This document shows positions 17,407-25,460 of a stretch of DNA of 64,000 nt, piece by piece (positions within the stretch are counted from its first letter, which is position 1; each line of letters starts with the position of its first letter). Where the stretch lies: assembly GCA_016218155.1 (NCBI GenBank), contig JACREQ010000100.1, positions 1 through 64,000 on the forward strand. The letters are read 5' to 3'. This DNA is from Bacteroidia bacterium (lineage in GTDB: Bacteria > Bacteroidota > Bacteroidia > Bacteroidales > GWA2-32-17). The translations under genes and the position numbers were made by a program. The notes below the pieces were generated by a model. It did no database searches, was not told the DNA's origin, and was given only the letters and a program-made list of their open reading frames with translations.

Positions 17407-17440
17407 AAAACTCCTGTTATAAACAACAGGAGTTTTTTTT
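17407..17440 (+). terminator. Rho-independent terminator of sucC
   Basis: A perfect 12-bp stem (17407-17418 with 17425-17436), a six-base loop and eight T residues, 20 bases after the sucC stop. Confidence 0.92.
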
Positions 17441-17441
17441 A

Positions 17442-17449
17442 TACTTTTG
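17442..17449 (+). promoter_or_regulatory. -7 element (TACTTTTG) upstream of the DUF4294 gene
   Basis: A match to TAnnTTTG just after the sucC terminator and 50 bases before the next start codon. Confidence 0.45.
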
Positions 17450-17499
17450 TAAAAAAATAAAAGTTAATGGTTGGCATACGAATTGCAATTTACTAAAAC

Positions 17500-18096
17500 A
17501 TGTTTCGATATCTAACCATATTTTTTTTACTTACTGCAAGTTGTTATACCTACTCCCAAGACATAACACCTCAAACATCAAAGGGTTTTGTAGTATTTGC
17601 AAAAATTATTGACGGAGACACGTTACCGCATATTAATTTGCGCGAAATAGTGATTCTTCCTCCTCATCAGTTCCATTCAAAAAAAGAATTATTAAAATTT
17701 GCAAAACTTGTAAAAAACATAAAAAAAGTACTTCCTTACGCTAAAATAGTAAGAACTAAACTATTGATAATTCAAAGTGAATTAGATAAACTTCCTAACG
17801 AGAATGCTAAAAAAGAATATATTAAACTAGCCGAAAAAGCATTAAAAGAAGATTTTCAGGATGAAATCACCAACCTCACAATGACTCAGGGAAGATTACT
17901 CATAAAACTTATTGACAGAGAAACCGGCGCCACCTCATACGAGCTAATTAAAGAACTTAAAGGTTCATTTAATGCTTTTCTTTATCAATCTATTGCAAGA
18001 ATATTTGGCGAAAACCTAAAAGACGAATATGATGCAAAAGGTGACGATAAATTAATTGAAGAAATTGTTATAAGAATAGAGAACGGAGAGTATTAA
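17500..18096 (+). CDS. DUF4294 secreted protein
   Basis: 198 residues. An N-terminal signal sequence (MFRYLTIFFLLTASCYTYSQ) with a Cys that may be lipidated is followed by DGDTLPHINLREIVILPP and VKNIKKVLPYAKIVR, the conserved core of DUF4294, a family found in Bacteroidota. The C-terminal half is mostly helical and acidic. The function of the family is unknown. It has its own promoter and is followed by a repeat-rich gap. Confidence 0.8.
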   Translation: MFRYLTIFFLLTASCYTYSQDITPQTSKGFVVFAKIIDGDTLPHINLREIVILPPHQFHSKKELLKFAKLVKNIKKVLPYAKIVRTKLLIIQSELDKLPNENAKKEYIKLAEKALKEDFQDEITNLTMTQGRLLIKLIDRETGATSYELIKELKGSFNAFLYQSIARIFGENLKDEYDAKGDDKLIEEIVIRIENGEY

Positions 18097-18194
18097 TTAT
18101 TTTAACAAGTCATTTTTAGAATAATTAAGCTATTGTTATGCTGCAGATAAAAGAATAGAATGTAAATTATTAAACATTTAACAATAATAAATAA

Positions 18195-18211
18195 AATGGT
18201 TGTAGACCATT
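18195..18211 (+). repeat. REP-like hairpin 1 (loop TGTAG)
   Basis: A six-bp stem AATGGT/ACCATT with the five-base loop TGTAG, 112 bases upstream of the Y1 transposase gene. The loop motif recurs in the following hairpins while the stem differs. Confidence 0.6.
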
Positions 18212-18247
18212 AAGAATTGTAAAAAAAAGAAATTAAATTATTTTACA

Positions 18248-18264
18248 AAAGGTCGTAGACCTTT
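18248..18264 (+). repeat. REP-like hairpin 2 (loop CGTAG)
   Basis: A six-bp stem AAAGGT/ACCTTT with loop CGTAG, 59 bases upstream of the transposase start and 36 bases after hairpin 1, in the same orientation. Confidence 0.6.
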
Positions 18265-18322
18265 CACAATATTACATATTTTCAACATTTCTTTATCTTC
18301 ATAAAACATATAACAATATTCC

Positions 18323-18784
18323 ATGAAACCAGGCACCTATACCCAAATTTACATTCACTTAATTTTTTCTCCAAAATTTAGAGAAGCATTATTACAACCA
18401 AAACACAGAGAAAGAATAATTCCGTATATCAGCTCAATCATTAATAATAAGGGACACAAACCAATTATTATTAATGGAATGACAGATCACATTCATATTT
18501 TATTTGGTTTAAACCCTAAACAATCTTTATCTGATTTAGTTGCTGATATTAAAAGATCTAGTAGCCATTTTATAAATGAAGAAAAAATCTTTCCGGGAAA
18601 ATTTTTATGGCAAGATGGCTATGCCGGATTTTCATATAGCCGATCACAATTAGACAATATTTACAAGTATATTGAGAATCAACAAATACACCACAATAAA
18701 ATAACGTTTAAAGAAGAATATTTAGATTTTTTAAAAAGCTCGCAAATAGAATTTAAAGAAGAGTTTTTATTCAATTTCTTTTAG
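18323..18784 (+). mobile_element. Y1 (HUH) transposase of the IS200/RAYT type
   Basis: 153 residues, a single Y1_Tnp domain. The metal-binding HUH motif is H56-I-H58 in TDHIHILF, and the catalytic tyrosine is probably Tyr116 in YKYIENQ. Such enzymes nick single-stranded DNA at hairpin ends and either move IS200/605 elements by peel-and-paste or, in the RAYT branch, mobilise short palindromes scattered in the genome. Two hairpins precede it and two follow, with a shared loop motif, as expected for its recognition sites. No accessory tnpB is present. The gene looks intact. Confidence 0.88.
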
Positions 18785-18790
18785 CCTGTG

Positions 18791-18807
18791 CATCTTATAC
18801 AAAGATG
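18791..18807 (-). repeat. REP-like hairpin 3 (loop TGTAT on the minus strand)
   Basis: A six-bp stem CATCTT/AAGATG with a five-base loop, six bases after the transposase stop. Read on the minus strand the loop is TGTAT, one base away from the TGTAG of the other hairpins. It could double as the 3' boundary or a weak transcription stop. Confidence 0.45.
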
Positions 18808-18838
18808 TTTTATTAATTTAATTAATATTACAATTTTG

Positions 18839-18855
18839 GAACCTCTACAAGGTTC
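18839..18855 (-). repeat. REP-like hairpin 4 (loop TGTAG on the minus strand)
   Basis: A six-bp stem GAACCT/AGGTTC with loop TGTAG on the minus strand, 54 bases after the transposase stop. Its orientation is opposite to hairpins 1 and 2, so the gene is bracketed by inverted copies. Confidence 0.6.
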
Positions 18856-18987
18856 AGATAAAACTATAACCAATAACAGTTATTTTCAAAATTATTGCCC
18901 ATAAAATCATAACGGATATACAATTTTTATTTTTCTTTTTGAATACTTCTTAATAAGAAGTAAATTTGATTTTTAATAAATCAGAAT

Positions 18988-19605
18988 ATGATAACAAAAA
19001 TTTTTCCTGAAAACCCAAATGCAAAAGAGATTCAGAAAATTGTTAAGGTTTTAAAAAAAGACGGAGTTATAATTTATCCAACTGATACAATTTATGGAAT
19101 TGGCTGCGATATTTATTCAACAAAAGCAGCAGAAAGAATTGCTCAAATAAAACACTTAGACGTTGACAAAGCACATTTTAGTCTTATTTGTCACGATTTA
19201 AGTAACATTAGCGATTACACCAAACAGCTTGAAAATAATGTTTTTAAAGTAATGAAAAGAAACCTTCCAGGTCCTTTTACATTTATTCTTGAAGCAAATA
19301 GCAATGTTCCAAAAATGTTTAAACTTAACAAGAAAAAAACTGTTGGAATAAGAATTCCCGATAATCCAATAGCTCTTGAGATTGTTAAGGAACTTGGTCA
19401 CCCTATTTTTACAACTTCTGTTATTGATGACGATGAAATTATTGAATATACAACTGATCCTGAATTAATATACGAAAGATATAAAGACAAAGTGGACGTT
19501 GTTATAGATGGCGGTTATGGTAAAAATGTGGCATCAACTATTGTTGATTGTACAGGCGGAGAAATTACAATTGTAAGACAAGGTATAGGTGAATTAATAA
19601 TGTAA
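18988..19605 (+). CDS. L-threonylcarbamoyladenylate synthase (TsaC/Sua5/YciO family)
   Basis: 205 residues. The YrdC fold is shown by [18 protein letters not shown] near residues 27-44, [18 protein letters not shown] and [12 protein letters not shown] with the KxR/SxN-type nucleotide-binding residues. TsaC/Sua5 enzymes make threonylcarbamoyl-AMP from Thr, bicarbonate and ATP for the t6A37 modification of ANN-decoding tRNAs. This short form lacks the Sua5 C-terminal domain, so it may also be the less-characterised YciO branch; the [11 protein letters not shown] segment resembles that branch. It is monocistronic. Confidence 0.85.
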   Translation: MITKIFPENPNAKEIQKIVKVLKKDGVIIYPTDTIYGIGCDIYSTKAAERIAQIKHLDVDKAHFSLICHDLSNISDYTKQLENNVFKVMKRNLPGPFTFILEANSNVPKMFKLNKKKTVGIRIPDNPIALEIVKELGHPIFTTSVIDDDEIIEYTTDPELIYERYKDKVDVVIDGGYGKNVASTIVDCTGGEITIVRQGIGELIM

Positions 19606-19669
19606 AATAATTATGGTTTATAATTTGTTATTTCTTTACTCATATTTATTTTCAGCATAATCATTCATT

Positions 19670-21202
19670 TTGAATAAAACTATAAATATAATTGGCGCAG
19701 GAATTTCAGGTATTACTGCAGGATGTTATTTACAAATGAACGGATTTAAGACCGAGATTTTCGAAAAACATTCAACTGCAGGTGGACTTTGTACCAGTTG
19801 GAAAAGAAATAACTATATAATCAATTATAGTGCTCATTGGATTATGGGTTCCGATAAAGGAAGTTCTTTTTATAAAATGTGGTCGGAACTTTTAGAAATG
19901 GAATCTATTGAATTTCATAATCACGAATTAAGAATCGATATTCAATTAAATAACAATAGGGACAAATACAACGATAACATCTTTCACTTTTATACAAATC
20001 TTAACAAATTAGAAAATTATCTTATTGACTTATCTCCTGAAGACACTGCTCTTATTAAGAAATTTATAAAAAGAATAAGATTATTACAAAAATACGACTT
20101 ACCTCCCATCAGTGAGAAACTTCCATTTATTCAGTCGGTAATTAAAGGAATGGGAATGATTAAATATTTTGAAGTTTTTCCTTTGTTATATAAATGGAGT
20201 AAGGAAACAAATTTTACATTTGCAAGAAAATTTAAGAGTGCTTTTCTTCAGGAAGCATTTAGCTTAATTTATGATGAAGAAGAAGTAAAGATGCTTGTTT
20301 TTACATTACCGCATGCATATTTCGACAAAAAAAGTGCCGGATACCCTATTGGTGGCTCAAATAGTTTTACTAATAAATTAGTTGAAAAATACAAATTACT
20401 TGGAGGTAAAATAAATTATAATTGTAATGTAAATAATGTTATAATAGAAGATAATATTGCAGTAGGAATAAATTATAACGAAAACAAAATAAGTAAATCA
20501 GATTATACCCTTTCAACAGCTGATTGGCATTACACAATTTTTAAAGCTCTTAACGGAAAATATGTTGATGAAAATGCAAGACTTTTAAGTGAGCAAAAAA
20601 AACTTGAAGTATTTTTCTCTGCAATACTTTTCTCATACGGAGTAAAAAAAGATTTTTCAAACCTTCCACATTTCTCTAGGTTTCCGATTAATAAACCTAT
20701 TATTTCTCCAGATGGTACAGAATATTCGAGATTAGAACTAAGAATTTCTAATTTCGATGAAACAATTGCTCCCAAAGGGAAATCACTTCTTTCGGTAAGT
20801 CTTTATACAAAAAATGGCGACTTCTGGATAAATTTAAGAAATGAAAACATAAGCAATTACAATATTGCTAAAGAAAAATTCAGCAATGATATTTTGGATG
20901 CTTTAGAAAATCAAATAGGAAAAATAAGAAATGATATTGATATGGTTGATATAGCCAGTCCTGCAACAATACTAAGATATACCAATAACTGGAAAGGAAG
21001 TACACAGGGTTGGTTACCCGGAAAATATTTTCTTGCAGCTTCACCTGTTGGATTTAAAGTTAAAGGATTAAATAATTTCTTCTATTCTAGTCATTGGAAT
21101 ACACCTGGCGGAGGACTTCCTGTTGTAATTAAAAATTCAAGAGAACTAACAATGCTAATTTGCAAAATGAATAAAATTGCATTTAAAAATAAAATCCAAT
21201 AA
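19670..21202 (+). CDS. NAD(P)/FAD-dependent oxidoreductase, phytoene desaturase-like
   Basis: 510 residues beginning at a TTG codon: the first in-frame ATG lies after the dinucleotide-binding motif and would remove it, so TTG is the likely start. NIIGAGISGITAGCYLQMNGF with EIFEKHSTAGGLCTSW is the Rossmann FAD site of the carotenoid desaturase/isomerase superfamily, and a C-terminal FAD segment (SPVGFKVKGLNNFFYSSHW, GGGLP) completes it. Such enzymes desaturate or isomerise polyenes and retinoids. No carotenoid genes are adjacent, so the substrate is uncertain. Confidence 0.82.
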   Translation: MNKTINIIGAGISGITAGCYLQMNGFKTEIFEKHSTAGGLCTSWKRNNYIINYSAHWIMGSDKGSSFYKMWSELLEMESIEFHNHELRIDIQLNNNRDKYNDNIFHFYTNLNKLENYLIDLSPEDTALIKKFIKRIRLLQKYDLPPISEKLPFIQSVIKGMGMIKYFEVFPLLYKWSKETNFTFARKFKSAFLQEAFSLIYDEEEVKMLVFTLPHAYFDKKSAGYPIGGSNSFTNKLVEKYKLLGGKINYNCNVNNVIIEDNIAVGINYNENKISKSDYTLSTADWHYTIFKALNGKYVDENARLLSEQKKLEVFFSAILFSYGVKKDFSNLPHFSRFPINKPIISPDGTEYSRLELRISNFDETIAPKGKSLLSVSLYTKNGDFWINLRNENISNYNIAKEKFSNDILDALENQIGKIRNDIDMVDIASPATILRYTNNWKGSTQGWLPGKYFLAASPVGFKVKGLNNFFYSSHWNTPGGGLPVVIKNSRELTMLICKMNKIAFKNKIQ

Positions 21203-21213
21203 TAAGAATTTAA

Positions 21214-21221
21214 TAACTTTG
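21214..21221 (+). promoter_or_regulatory. -7 element (TAACTTTG)
   Basis: An exact match to TAnnTTTG, 17 bases before the start of the secreted protein gene at 21238. Confidence 0.5.
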
Positions 21222-21237
21222 TAAAAAAATAATAATT

Positions 21238-22068
21238 ATGAAAACAATTACAAGACTTACTCTAATTTTAGTTTTTGCAGTATTTGCTTTTTCAGGATAT
21301 AGCCAGATTAGTAATACTGACCCTAAACATATTAATGTTTACAACGATTCACCAAAAATTGAAACAGATGAGTATATTATTACAATTGAAGATGTTGTTT
21401 CAAATGTAAAATATGCAAAATTTAAACTAAAAATAACAAATAAAACATCTGACTATTTACTTTTTAAAGGTGAAGAATGCCTTTATGTAGCAGATGCTAC
21501 TACAATAAAAGCACAGGAAAAACCAGCTTTTATCGATCCATTCTCATCAAAATCCAAAGTAATAGAATTTAAAGGAACAGAAGGTTTACATTTAGATAAA
21601 TTTAATGTTGAAATTAAAGGATTGTACAGAATTGCTGTTGGTGAAAATATTTTTACTGCACCTGATTTTCAGCTTCCACCAAGTTCAAAAGACTTCACTT
21701 CTGGACAATTTGTATGTACATTGTTAAGAACAGAACAGGAAACACAAAGTACATGGGCAAGATTTAGCTGTAAATATAACGGTCAAAAAATAGGATTTAT
21801 AAATCCTGCCAAATGCGTTATAAAATTACCTGACGGAAAGGAATTTGCATCAACTAACCTGAAATCAAAATCAGAAATGATGTTACCAGGGGAAGAATCA
21901 AAATTTATTGCAGATTTTCAAATTCCAGCTAAAACAGCTGATATGCAATTTACAACAATGAATATTGTTTGGAAAGAAACTTTTAGTGAATCTACAGCAA
22001 AACCTTTGTCAAATCAAAAGGCTTCTTTCGAAATTGATGCCGCAAGTACAGCAGCAAGGAATAAGTAA
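21238..22068 (+). CDS. Secreted protein of unknown function
   Basis: 276 residues with a clear signal peptide (MKTITRLTLILVFAVFAFSG, cleavage near YSQ). The mature part looks all-beta. It can be read as two related halves: residues ~45-150 (EDVVSNVKYAKFKLKITN) and ~155-265 (TEQETQSTWARFSCKYNGQK, MLPGEESKFIADFQIP), each like an immunoglobulin-type sandwich. Two Cys are present in the second half. I do not recognise the family. It is periplasmic or surface exposed, has its own promoter, and is followed by two large hairpins. Confidence 0.65.
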   Translation: MKTITRLTLILVFAVFAFSGYSQISNTDPKHINVYNDSPKIETDEYIITIEDVVSNVKYAKFKLKITNKTSDYLLFKGEECLYVADATTIKAQEKPAFIDPFSSKSKVIEFKGTEGLHLDKFNVEIKGLYRIAVGENIFTAPDFQLPPSSKDFTSGQFVCTLLRTEQETQSTWARFSCKYNGQKIGFINPAKCVIKLPDGKEFASTNLKSKSEMMLPGEESKFIADFQIPAKTADMQFTTMNIVWKETFSESTAKPLSNQKASFEIDAASTAARNK

Positions 22069-22082
22069 GTAAAGTCTATTCT

Positions 22083-22120
22083 CTAGATTCTTCAAACGCA
22101 TAAGCAGATGAAGAATCTAG
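22083..22120. repeat. Large perfect inverted repeat (12-bp stem)
   Basis: CTAGATTCTTCA at 22083-22094 pairs perfectly with 22109-22120, with a 14-base loop. No T-run follows, so it is not a classic terminator. It is 15 bases after the stop of the secreted protein gene and could be a messenger stabiliser or a palindromic repeat unit. Confidence 0.5.
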
Positions 22121-22152
22121 TGCAAAATACTATTGAGAATTTCGCTCAACTA

Positions 22153-22178
22153 TTTAAGAACAAAATCATGTTCTTAAA
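22153..22178. repeat. Second inverted repeat (10-bp stem)
   Basis: TTTAAGAACA at 22153-22162 pairs with 22169-22178, with a six-base loop. It follows the previous hairpin by 32 bases in the gap before the Msr gene and lacks a clear T-tail in either direction. Confidence 0.45.
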
Positions 22179-22269
22179 ATTACATTTTACCATTAACATT
22201 TTTTATCAGAAAATTATTTTTTCTTTTACTTATTTAGAATAATTTTACATAAGAAAAATTATTCTATTT

Positions 22270-23253
22270 ATGTTTCGTAATATTTTTATATTTCTTTTAT
22301 TAATTTCTCTGCATTCATGCGCTCAGGAAAGCAATAAAACTGATGTTCCAAAAAACAAAAATTCAATTGCGAAAACAAATTTTAACAACAACGTTCAAAT
22401 GAAAACATATAATCCTCTTTCAAAAGAAGAAGAAAAAGTAATAATTCAAAAAGGTACAGAATATCCATTCACCGGAGAATACACAAAGAAGAAAGATAAA
22501 GGAACTTATTTATGCCGTCAATGCAATGCACCTTTGTATCGCTCATCAGATAAATTTGAATCAGAATGTGGTTGGCCTTCATTTGACGACGAAATAAAAA
22601 GTGCTGTAACTAGAAAAACAGATGCAGATGGGAAACGTACAGAAATTCTTTGTTCAAATTGTAACGCTCATCTTGGACATGTATTCGAAGGCGAAGAATT
22701 AACTGATAAAAATGTTCGGCATTGCGTTAACTCAATCTCACTTAGATTTCTCCCAAAAGAAATTGACTTAATTCCCGAACGGGCAATTTTTGCCGGTGGT
22801 TGTTTCTGGGGTGTCGAATATTATATGAATAATAACCCTGGCGTTCTTTCTACTACTGTTGGCTATATAAATGGGAAGACAGAAAATCCTACTTACGAAG
22901 AAGTTTGCTCACACACAACCGGTCATGCAGAAGCAATTGAAATCTTTTATGATCCGACAGTAACTTCTTTTGAAAAACTTGCAAAATTATTTTTTGAGAT
23001 TCATGATTTTACACAAATAAACAGGCAGGGTCCAGATGTTGGAGATCAGTATCGTTCGGCAATTTTTTATTTAAGTGAAAATCACAAACAAATTGCAGAT
23101 TCTTTAGTAAATGTTCTTACTAACAAAGGATACAAAGTTGCTACTGAAGTAACAGCCTCAAAAGTTTTTTGGCCTGCAGAAAAATACCATCAGGATTATT
23201 ATGAGAAAAAAGGAGGAATTCCTTACTGTCACGCCAGAAAAACTGTTTTCTAA
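22270..23253 (+). CDS. msrAB: Exported bifunctional methionine sulfoxide reductase, MsrB-MsrA fusion
   Basis: 327 residues. A lipoprotein signal (lipobox LHSC, Cys17) is followed by MsrB (residues ~45-165: zinc CxxC pairs CRQC and CSNC, GWPSF, catalytic Cys152 in RHCVNS) and then MsrA (residues ~170-325: GGCFWG with catalytic Cys178, GHAEAI, YHQDYYEKK). MsrA repairs methionine-S-sulfoxide and MsrB the R form, so this anchored enzyme repairs oxidised envelope proteins. Here B precedes A. It needs a thiol donor; no membrane electron-transfer partner lies adjacent. The gene ends two bases from the convergent purF-like gene. Confidence 0.93.
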   Translation: MFRNIFIFLLLISLHSCAQESNKTDVPKNKNSIAKTNFNNNVQMKTYNPLSKEEEKVIIQKGTEYPFTGEYTKKKDKGTYLCRQCNAPLYRSSDKFESECGWPSFDDEIKSAVTRKTDADGKRTEILCSNCNAHLGHVFEGEELTDKNVRHCVNSISLRFLPKEIDLIPERAIFAGGCFWGVEYYMNNNPGVLSTTVGYINGKTENPTYEEVCSHTTGHAEAIEIFYDPTVTSFEKLAKLFFEIHDFTQINRQGPDVGDQYRSAIFYLSENHKQIADSLVNVLTNKGYKVATEVTASKVFWPAEKYHQDYYEKKGGIPYCHARKTVF

Positions 23254-23255
23254 TT

Positions 23256-25157
23256 CTAATAAGCTCTCTGATTTCTTCCTTCAATATAATTTATAAAAGA
23301 ATTATTTACAACCATATTTCCACCGGGAGTTGGATAGTTTCCTGTAAAGTACCAGTCACCACGGTTTTCAGGAATTGCCTGATGAAGATTTTCAATTGAA
23401 TTATAAATAATTTTTATTTCTGCTTTTATATCTGCAGGTTTTAGGAGTTGTGTGATTTTTTCAGAAATTTCTTCAGGAGTAAATGGTTTGTAAATAAGTT
23501 TAACATAATTCACAATATCCTCCTTGGCAAATTCCTGCTGAGCTTTTGATTTATTATAAACATCGTTAATTATGCTTTGTCGACCGCTTTCTTTAAGTAA
23601 AGCAATAGCAGCCTGAAAAGCGATAAAATCGCCAAGCTTTGCCATATCTATTCCATAACAATCCGGGTAACGAATCTGAGGAGCAGATGAAACAATCATT
23701 ATTCTTTTTGGATTCAACCTGTCGAGCATTCTTAAAATACTTTCCTTAAGTGTTGTTCCACGAACAATTGAATCATCAACAATAACTAAGGTATCTTCGT
23801 GATCACGAACAATACCGTACGTAACATCATAAATATGCTCAACAAGGTCTTTTCGTGCTGCGTCCTGAGTAATAAATGTTCTGAGTTTTGCATCTTTTAC
23901 GGCAACAGTCTCGATTCTTGGAGAAAAATGAATAAACTTATCCAATTCTTCAGGTGTAATGTTATTACCAAGTGCAAGAATTTTCTCTTTCTTTCTGGTA
24001 TTACAGAATTCAGTCATTGCCTCAGTTAAGCCATAAAAAGCAACAGCTGCTGTATTTGGTATATATGAAAATACAGTATTTTCTACATCATTTTCAATCG
24101 CTTTTAAAACAAATGGAGCTAACAACTTACCCAATTGTTTTCTTTCTCTGTAAATATCCCTGTCAGTTCCTCTGGAGAAATATATTCTTTCAAAAGAACA
24201 ACTTGCTTTGCGATAAGGTTCAACTATTAGTTCCTCTGTTATAACATTATCCTTTCGTATAATTAAAGCATGCCCTGGCTTTACTTCTCTGATTTCTGCA
24301 ATTGGCACATTAAATACAGTTTGAATAACAGGACGCTCACTTGTTACAACTGCTATTTCGTCATTGTAATAATAGAAAGCCGGGCGAATTCCCCATGGAT
24401 CGCGCATTACAAAAGAATCTCCATGTCCAATCATACCTGCAACAGCAAAACCTCCATCCCATCTCCATGTTGCATCATTAAGAATTCTTTTTATATCAAT
24501 ATGTCTTTCAATATGTTCAGAAATCTCACTATTTGAAAGTCCTAATTCTTTTTTCTTTGCAAAAACCCGTTCTACTTCCTTATCCAGAAAATGTCCGATT
24601 TTTTCGAGCATAGAAACTGTATCTGAATAATCTTTTGGATGTTGCCCTAATTCAATAAGGTGATTAAAAAGTTCATTAACGTTAGTAAGGTTAAAATTTC
24701 CGGCAGCAACAAGATTTCTGGACTTCCAGTTATTTTCACGCATTACAGGATGAACATTTTCTATATTATTCTTTCCAAAAGTGCCATATCTGAGATGTCC
24801 TAAAAAAAGTTCACCGGCAAATGGTAAATTTTGCTTTGCCCACTGTGGATCGGCTAAATGATCGGGGCGACGAAGTTCAACATTTTCAAATTCCTTATGG
24901 ATTTGTCCGAAAACTTCCTGTATTGATTGCGAAGCATTTGAGCGATATCTGTGAATATACTTTTTCCCTGGTGGAAGATCTAATTTTATACACGCAGCAC
25001 CAGCACCATCTTGCCCACGGTTGTGTTGTTTTTCCATTAAAAGGTACAGCTTATTTATGCCATACATCCACGTTCCGTATTTAAGCTTATAGTATTCAAG
25101 TGGTTTGCGCAATCTTAATAATGCAAAACCACATTCGTGTTTTAATTCGTCACTCAT
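23256..25157 (-). CDS. Amidophosphoribosyltransferase-family protein (PurF paralogue)
   Basis: 633 residues. The N-terminal class II glutaminase domain shows KHECGFALLRL with Cys9 as likely nucleophile, and QHNRGQDGAGAACI. The phosphoribosyltransferase domain has the PRPP motif VIVDDSIVRGTTLKESI near residue 460 and SSAPQIRYPDCYGIDM. PurF makes 5-phosphoribosylamine from PRPP and glutamine in purine synthesis. It is longer than classical PurF (about 500), with insertions in the glutaminase domain and a C-terminal extension. Mature Cys must be exposed, which would need removal of eight residues. This form may be a second, Bacteroidota-specific copy. Confidence 0.85.
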   Translation of the reverse strand: MSDELKHECGFALLRLRKPLEYYKLKYGTWMYGINKLYLLMEKQHNRGQDGAGAACIKLDLPPGKKYIHRYRSNASQSIQEVFGQIHKEFENVELRRPDHLADPQWAKQNLPFAGELFLGHLRYGTFGKNNIENVHPVMRENNWKSRNLVAAGNFNLTNVNELFNHLIELGQHPKDYSDTVSMLEKIGHFLDKEVERVFAKKKELGLSNSEISEHIERHIDIKRILNDATWRWDGGFAVAGMIGHGDSFVMRDPWGIRPAFYYYNDEIAVVTSERPVIQTVFNVPIAEIREVKPGHALIIRKDNVITEELIVEPYRKASCSFERIYFSRGTDRDIYRERKQLGKLLAPFVLKAIENDVENTVFSYIPNTAAVAFYGLTEAMTEFCNTRKKEKILALGNNITPEELDKFIHFSPRIETVAVKDAKLRTFITQDAARKDLVEHIYDVTYGIVRDHEDTLVIVDDSIVRGTTLKESILRMLDRLNPKRIMIVSSAPQIRYPDCYGIDMAKLGDFIAFQAAIALLKESGRQSIINDVYNKSKAQQEFAKEDIVNYVKLIYKPFTPEEISEKITQLLKPADIKAEIKIIYNSIENLHQAIPENRGDWYFTGNYPTPGGNMVVNNSFINYIEGRNQRAY

Positions 25158-25460
25158 TTATTATCAGGAATAATTTCTGCTCAACAAAGGTATAATTTCC
25201 ATTTTATTATTTATGAGAGTTAGTCTATTTAAAAATGGATTTTATAATTTTTTTTCAACTTTGCGTATTATGATTTTGTATACACCTAGACTTCTTTTAC
25301 TTACAAAGTATTATGTAATAAAAAAACATACTTTCTAAATAATAATTTCTAAGAATATATTTCAGAAAATATATTGTATTTATTTTAAGGAATTATTATC
25401 TTCATCTTTTATAATTTATAAATATATTATAACACTATACATAATTTAACCTTAATTTAC
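25158..25460. other. 303-bp intergenic region between divergent genes
   Basis: It holds the minus-strand promoter of the PurF paralogue at its left end. The remainder is very AT-rich with no gene-like frame, and I see no TAnnTTTG element at a convincing distance from the receptor gene at 25461. Confidence 0.6.
25185..25192 (-). promoter_or_regulatory. -7 element (TACCTTTG) of the PurF paralogue
   Basis: An exact TAnnTTTG match on the minus strand, 27 bases upstream of the start codon. Confidence 0.5.

Noticed and set aside
23799-25084. Several plus-strand open frames opposite the PurF paralogue
   Set aside because: They overlap a strongly supported minus-strand enzyme gene and show no family features or signals of their own.
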